Assembly: GCA_008638375.1 (NCBI GenBank) | Contig: CM018032.1 | Coordinates: 51,544,501-51,608,500, forward strand | Origin: Nyssa sinensis | Taxonomy: Eukaryota; Streptophyta; Magnoliopsida; Cornales; Nyssaceae | Direction of reading: 5' to 3' | Length of the DNA stretch: 64,000 bases | In this document: positions 60,668 through 64,000 of the stretch, piece by piece | Numbering within the stretch: position 1 is the first letter of the stretch | Layout: each line of letters starts with the position of its first letter | Notes under the pieces: generated by a model | Told to the model about the DNA's origin: nothing | The model's database searches: none | The model's input: only the letters and a program-made list of their open reading frames with translations | Made by a program: the position numbers and the translations under genes

Positions 60668-61235
60668 ATTTAATCATATAATAGATATACATATTTATCC
60701 CTACACATCACTGTCCAACATATACACATATATATATTACACGTAATATATATATATATATATATATACTCATATGAATATCTGATTTTTATTTTTATTT
60801 TGTTTATTAATTTACTTTGCTATTATCTTATTATTAAATTTTATCTTTTATCTTCTTTTTTTTTTTTTTACTTATTTTATTTTATTTATTTTAAACTCCA
60901 TTTCTTTTTCTTTTTTTTTTTTCGGTATCCATTTATGGTTTGCTCAGGCACCGCCCGACATTATCCGTACTTCTGAACTTTTAAATTTTCAAACCAACCA
61001 TTTTATTTCACATTAAATAAGAAGGCCGACGGCTCGGGTTACATGGCTTATTCGGTTACATCTGGGTCAGGGTATTACATTATTTGTATGTTATGAAACA
61101 ACGGGCAAGGCCTTATGGATTGTATCAGAACAAGAATTAGATTAGTGTTTGGAATGCATGTGATTGTACTTTATTATTACCTTATTTTGTTTATTTCACT
61201 CATTCCCCGGGTTTGTGAAAATTTGGGGCGTGACA

Positions 61236-61516
61236 TGGTTGGGCACATAGGGTAGCCCCATAATCTTCCTCCATAAGATTCACGATCATGCCCTCAGAAA
61301 AGGCATCTGGATACCTTTCCATGAACCCAGTCAACTCACTATCGTTCGTAATTCTAGGAATATGAGATCTTAACAATTAGGATCTCAAAATCTTGAGGTA
61401 GAACTCCCTATTGCCCTTTCATCTCCACTACTATCACTCTCTCTTTCGGACTCAAGGACATTGCCACTTTCCTCAGTATCTTCGAGAGATGTCGTTCCTT
61501 CCTCGTCACGAGACAT
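61236..61516 (-). pseudogene. Gene fragment interrupted by element B
   Basis: An ATG at 61516 opens an acidic, Ser/Glu-rich stretch (MSRDEEGTTSLEDTEESG). After a frame change near 61390, segments such as TNDSELTGFMERYPDAFSEG and LMEEDYGATLCAQP run to the insertion point of B. The same frame stays open for about 15 codons on the far side (36089-36045), then meets a possible splice donor. The layout recalls the acidic start of antisense ORFs in Tat elements, but the family is not certain. Confidence 0.35.
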
Positions 61517-63343
61517 CTCATAAGAAAAAAAAATAGCAGAAAAAAGAGTATAGAAAATAGACTTACATGCAAAGACTCTTGAAGCAAAAAAACTTGGAAG
61601 TAAGCGGCAATGGCACCAAGATAAGAAAATCCAAAAGGTGAGTTATGCACTCAAGACTGTCTATTTATAAGGATGGGTAAGCGGGAAATTCAAAAAAAAT
61701 CTCTTTGTATTAAACGGCGAAAAGACGACAACTGACACAAATGCCTAAGAAGATAGAAGCTTAGGCAACAACATTAATTGAAGATGTGACTAGCAAGAAC
61801 TTGACCCTCCACATAGGAATTTTCACTCTAACTAAAGGATTCCATCCAAATAGATAGGTCTCTGGACTTAGAGGTTTTTTCCTAGAAAAACACTCAAGAG
61901 GGCTCACTCTTGTGAGAAAAAACCATCTAGACAAAAGGTGTCCTTCCCATTCTTGATACAAAAGTGACAAGGACATGAGGCATATGTACGTAAAGGCATA
62001 GTTTCACCCAATGAATGTACCCGCGCCACGTGTTTGGCTAAAGAAAAAATAACCAGACACCCTTGCTTGGAGATGTTTGAACAAAAGTTGAAAGTTAATG
62101 AGCCTAAGCTAAAACTGGATTTGTCCAGACTAACATAATAGTCAATTTAGGTTGGACAATATCCTAACCACGACCTCAATATAGGAATACAAACAACAAG
62201 AATACCCTGACTTAGTCAACCTTATTTAAATATTCACAAGGTGTGAAATAATTCCAATCCCACAATAGTCGGTGGTACAATCACATTATAGGTGTCATCC
62301 ATGGCCCATTAGCCTCCCCCACGATTAGAGAGTTACTTGCAATCAAGGACATGTTCTCCCCACGAAAAGTTGGCTACTTAACCATACATACTCACACTAA
62401 TAAGGTACGAAAAATCTTATGCTTGTAACCCTAACCTTCTTGCTTTTTTTTTTTTTACTTCCTCAAGCAACTATATTGACTTGACCACCGGATAGATCTT
62501 GACAGGCACCACATCAGTATCCTTTCCTTTTCTCAATAGTTTTTCGTTCAATTGCAAGAAGTCATATTATTTGTGGAGATTTTTCCCACACAAAATTTAA
62601 GTAAAAACTAGTGAAATTATTGAGATATGTAGGTGAGTGTAATTTACTCCAATATAGAAACTTAGATAATATTGTATATATACATAGTGGCGCTATCTTA
62701 CCATGAAACTATCACAAAGATTTTAGAATTTATGTGAGATTCATTCAATACTCAATGTTAGTGACAATGAAACTAATGATCATTGTCACTTAATATTTTT
62801 TTATGTCGCTTGATAGTAGTAGTAGTTAATAAAAATTGAGTAACACTATACTTTTTAAATTATTATTTCAAATAATGTGACATTAAAATAACATGAAAAT
62901 TTTAACAATAATTTAAATCATGTATTTAATGTTATTATGTTTCTGCTGTATCATTTGGGATAAAAAAAAAAATGAAATAAATTATTAGGATATTTAGTGA
63001 CAAAAGTTGGATGTTGAGATATTAATGCAGCACGTGTGGCAGTCTACGTGGAAAGGTGTTTCTGCAACGGACTATGGAGTAGGTCCACGGCCATCCCTCA
63101 GATTAAATTAATTAATTAATTAAAGCAACGACCAATCTTTTGGAAGCATTATATTGCAACGGTAACTTTCTGTTTTCTTCTTCTCACTTATACTTTGCTT
63201 TTTTCAAAGATTCAAACCCTCAGTTTATTTATTTTTTATGTTCCTCGTTGATTAATTATTTATAATCGTAGCTCGCAAGAATTTTGGGGAAAACAGAGAT
63301 TTTATTTTAATCCAGTCCAGAAGAAGAAGAAGAGAGAGATGCG
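61517..63343. other. Non-coding DNA right of B
   Basis: No supported gene. The right part (about 63000-63343) should include the promoter and leader of the gene at 63885, with AGAAGAAGAAGAGAGAGAT just before the MITE. Confidence 0.5.
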
Positions 63344-63351
63344 GTGAAGAT
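63344..63351. repeat. 8 bp target duplication, left copy
   Basis: GTGAAGAT, identical to 63879-63886. Confidence 0.85.
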
Positions 63352-63878
63352 TAGCAATGGCAACGGGACGGGTTTGGGATAGGATAACCCTTCTTTAATC
63401 TTGACCTCGTTTATATTTTCTGTCCTCGACCCCATTACGTCCCGTTTAGAGGTTTATCCCGATCCCAATCTCGACGCAACCCCATTTATATTCCCCAACT
63501 TCATCCCGTCCCGCCTCGAATCCTGATATATATATTTTTTAAATAAGTTAAAAGTTTTATTTTGATAGTAAATTAATTTTTTTTGTCAAAATAACTAATA
63601 CAAAAATAAATATATGAATGTGATATAAAAAACCTTAAAACTAATTTTATATAGTATTATTTATTGGTAAATATAGTGTATATAAAAACAAATAAAAAAA
63701 CTTAATATATAAATAGGGCGGGGTGATCATCCCCGAACCTTACGGAGTTTTAAAAGTCATACCCTACACTGTCCCGACTCCGTTTATGAGTACTTCATAC
63801 CCGTTCCATTAAAAATGAGGCGGGATGGGACGGGACGGGACGGGGCTCCGACAAGGCGGGGGGAAATTGCCAACCCCA
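63352..63878. mobile_element. hAT MITE, 527 bp
   Basis: The left end is TAGCAATGGCAACGGG and the right end, reversed, TGGGGTTGGCAATTTCC, matching the TAGGGGTGGCAA-like ends of plant hAT MITEs. An exact 8 bp duplication GTGAAGAT flanks it. No transposase is present. Both ends are G/C-rich and the middle is AT-rich. Confidence 0.85.
63822..63845 (+). other. G-quadruplex motif upstream of the start codon
   Basis: Five runs of three or four G, separated by two bases each (GGGATGGGACGGGACGGG, then another GGGG run), lie within the MITE about 40 bases before the ATG at 63885. Confidence 0.6.
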
Positions 63879-63884
63879 GTGAAG

Positions 63885-64000
63885 ATGAATGGTCGAGTAG
63901 TGGTGGTGGAGTACTTGGAGGAGTCAATGTCGACAGAGCTTCTCTGCAAGTTCCCAGACAATGGGGCCTTCGATTTTGACTACTCCCAGAGTTCCATCGG
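63885..64000 (+). CDS. 5' end of a host gene, unrecognised, truncated by window
   Basis: The ATG at 63885-63887 opens a frame that continues to the window edge (MNGRVVVVEYLEESMSTELL, then CKFPDNGAFDFDYSQSSI). It is balanced in composition, unlike the surrounding DNA, and looks like real plant coding sequence. I do not recognise the family. The start codon's first two bases are the last two bases of the MITE's right duplication, so the MITE lies in the presumed 5' leader and the start codon is preserved only on this side. A second in-frame ATG is at 63927, inside ...ESMSTE. Confidence 0.7.
   Translation, partial: MNGRVVVVEYLEESMSTELLCKFPDNGAFDFDYSQSSI

Larger units (their letters stand above)
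58002..61079 (-). mobile_element. F: solo LTR nested in 3' LTR of B
   Basis: It is 3078 bp, starting TGTCACGACCCGAAACCC and ending GGGTATTACA. TTATT is duplicated exactly (57997-58001 and 61080-61084). Its ends are those of C reversed, so it is a C-like family in the other orientation. Confidence 0.9.
36090..61235 (+). mobile_element. Element B: chromodomain Ty3/gypsy LTR retrotransposon with four nested insertions
   Basis: Its 5' LTR is 36090-39231. The interior runs 39232-48145 with C2 inside, and its 3' LTR runs 48146-61235 with D (containing E) and F inside. LTR ends are TGTAAAG...GTGACA, flanked by TGGTT on both sides. The coding order gag, PR, RT, RNase H, INT, chromodomain is all on the plus strand. 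The RT centre is deleted and the frame carries many TAG stops. The leader and coding sequences are related to A. Confidence 0.92.
48146..61235 (+). repeat. 3' LTR of element B, split by D and F
   Basis: The LTR parts are 48146-50325, 57180-58001 and 61085-61235, 3153 bp together against 3142 for the 5' LTR. Joins fall exactly at the insertion duplications. Confidence 0.9.

Overview
The window is nuclear DNA from a flowering plant, probably a eudicot. The signs are GT-AG spliced genes, a ZIP metal transporter, a flavanone 3-hydroxylase relic, plant Ty3/gypsy lineages and hAT-type MITEs. It is mostly a nest of long-terminal-repeat (LTR) retrotransposons on a thin host backbone (about 9.67-17.26 kb, 32.5-36.1 kb and 61.2-64 kb). 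Species cannot be read from the sequence.

Layout. (1) 1-9669: a minus-strand Ty3/gypsy element of the Tat type (gag, protease, RT, RNase H plus a second RNase H, integrase) whose far LTR lies outside the window. Downstream of integrase it carries a three-exon gene in antisense (483-2579). (2) 9670-17257: host-like DNA with nested inverted-repeat elements, an intact three-exon ZIP transporter gene (12691-13880, minus), a hAT-like MITE, a LINE scrap and the broken last exon of a flavanone 3-hydroxylase gene (16538-16855, minus). (3) 17263-32501: element A, a chromodomain gypsy element with about 3.17 kb LTRs and TSD GCTAT. Its protease-RT-RNase H region has been replaced by leader-like DNA, and its 5' LTR is split by solo LTR C1 (27724-31804, TSD TTCTC). 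(4) 32507-36084: host-like DNA with a LINE scrap. (5) 36090-61235: element B, a plus-strand relative of A with TSD TGGTT. It has suffered four insertions: C2 in its integrase (43651-47810), and D (50326-57174, itself split by E, 53679-56996) and F (58002-61079) in its 3' LTR. (6) 61236-64000: host-like DNA, a 527 bp hAT MITE with a perfect 8 bp duplication, and the first codons of a host gene whose start codon overlaps that duplication.

With the inserts removed, both LTR pairs agree in length (A: 3173 and 3169 bp; B: 3142 and 3153 bp) and the flanking 5 bp duplications match, so the nesting order is well supported. Insertion order: A before C1; B before C2, D and F; D before E. Five of the seven long-LTR units in the nest are solo LTRs.

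Only the ZIP gene, the antisense gene in the Tat element and the truncated gene at the right edge look like intact coding units. The most unusual observations are: tRNA-like box A/box B modules with strong palindromes inside the LTRs at corresponding places in different families; the spliced antisense gene; the leader-for-pol swap in A; deamination-type stop codons in B; and the hAT MITE with a G-quadruplex motif directly before a start codon.
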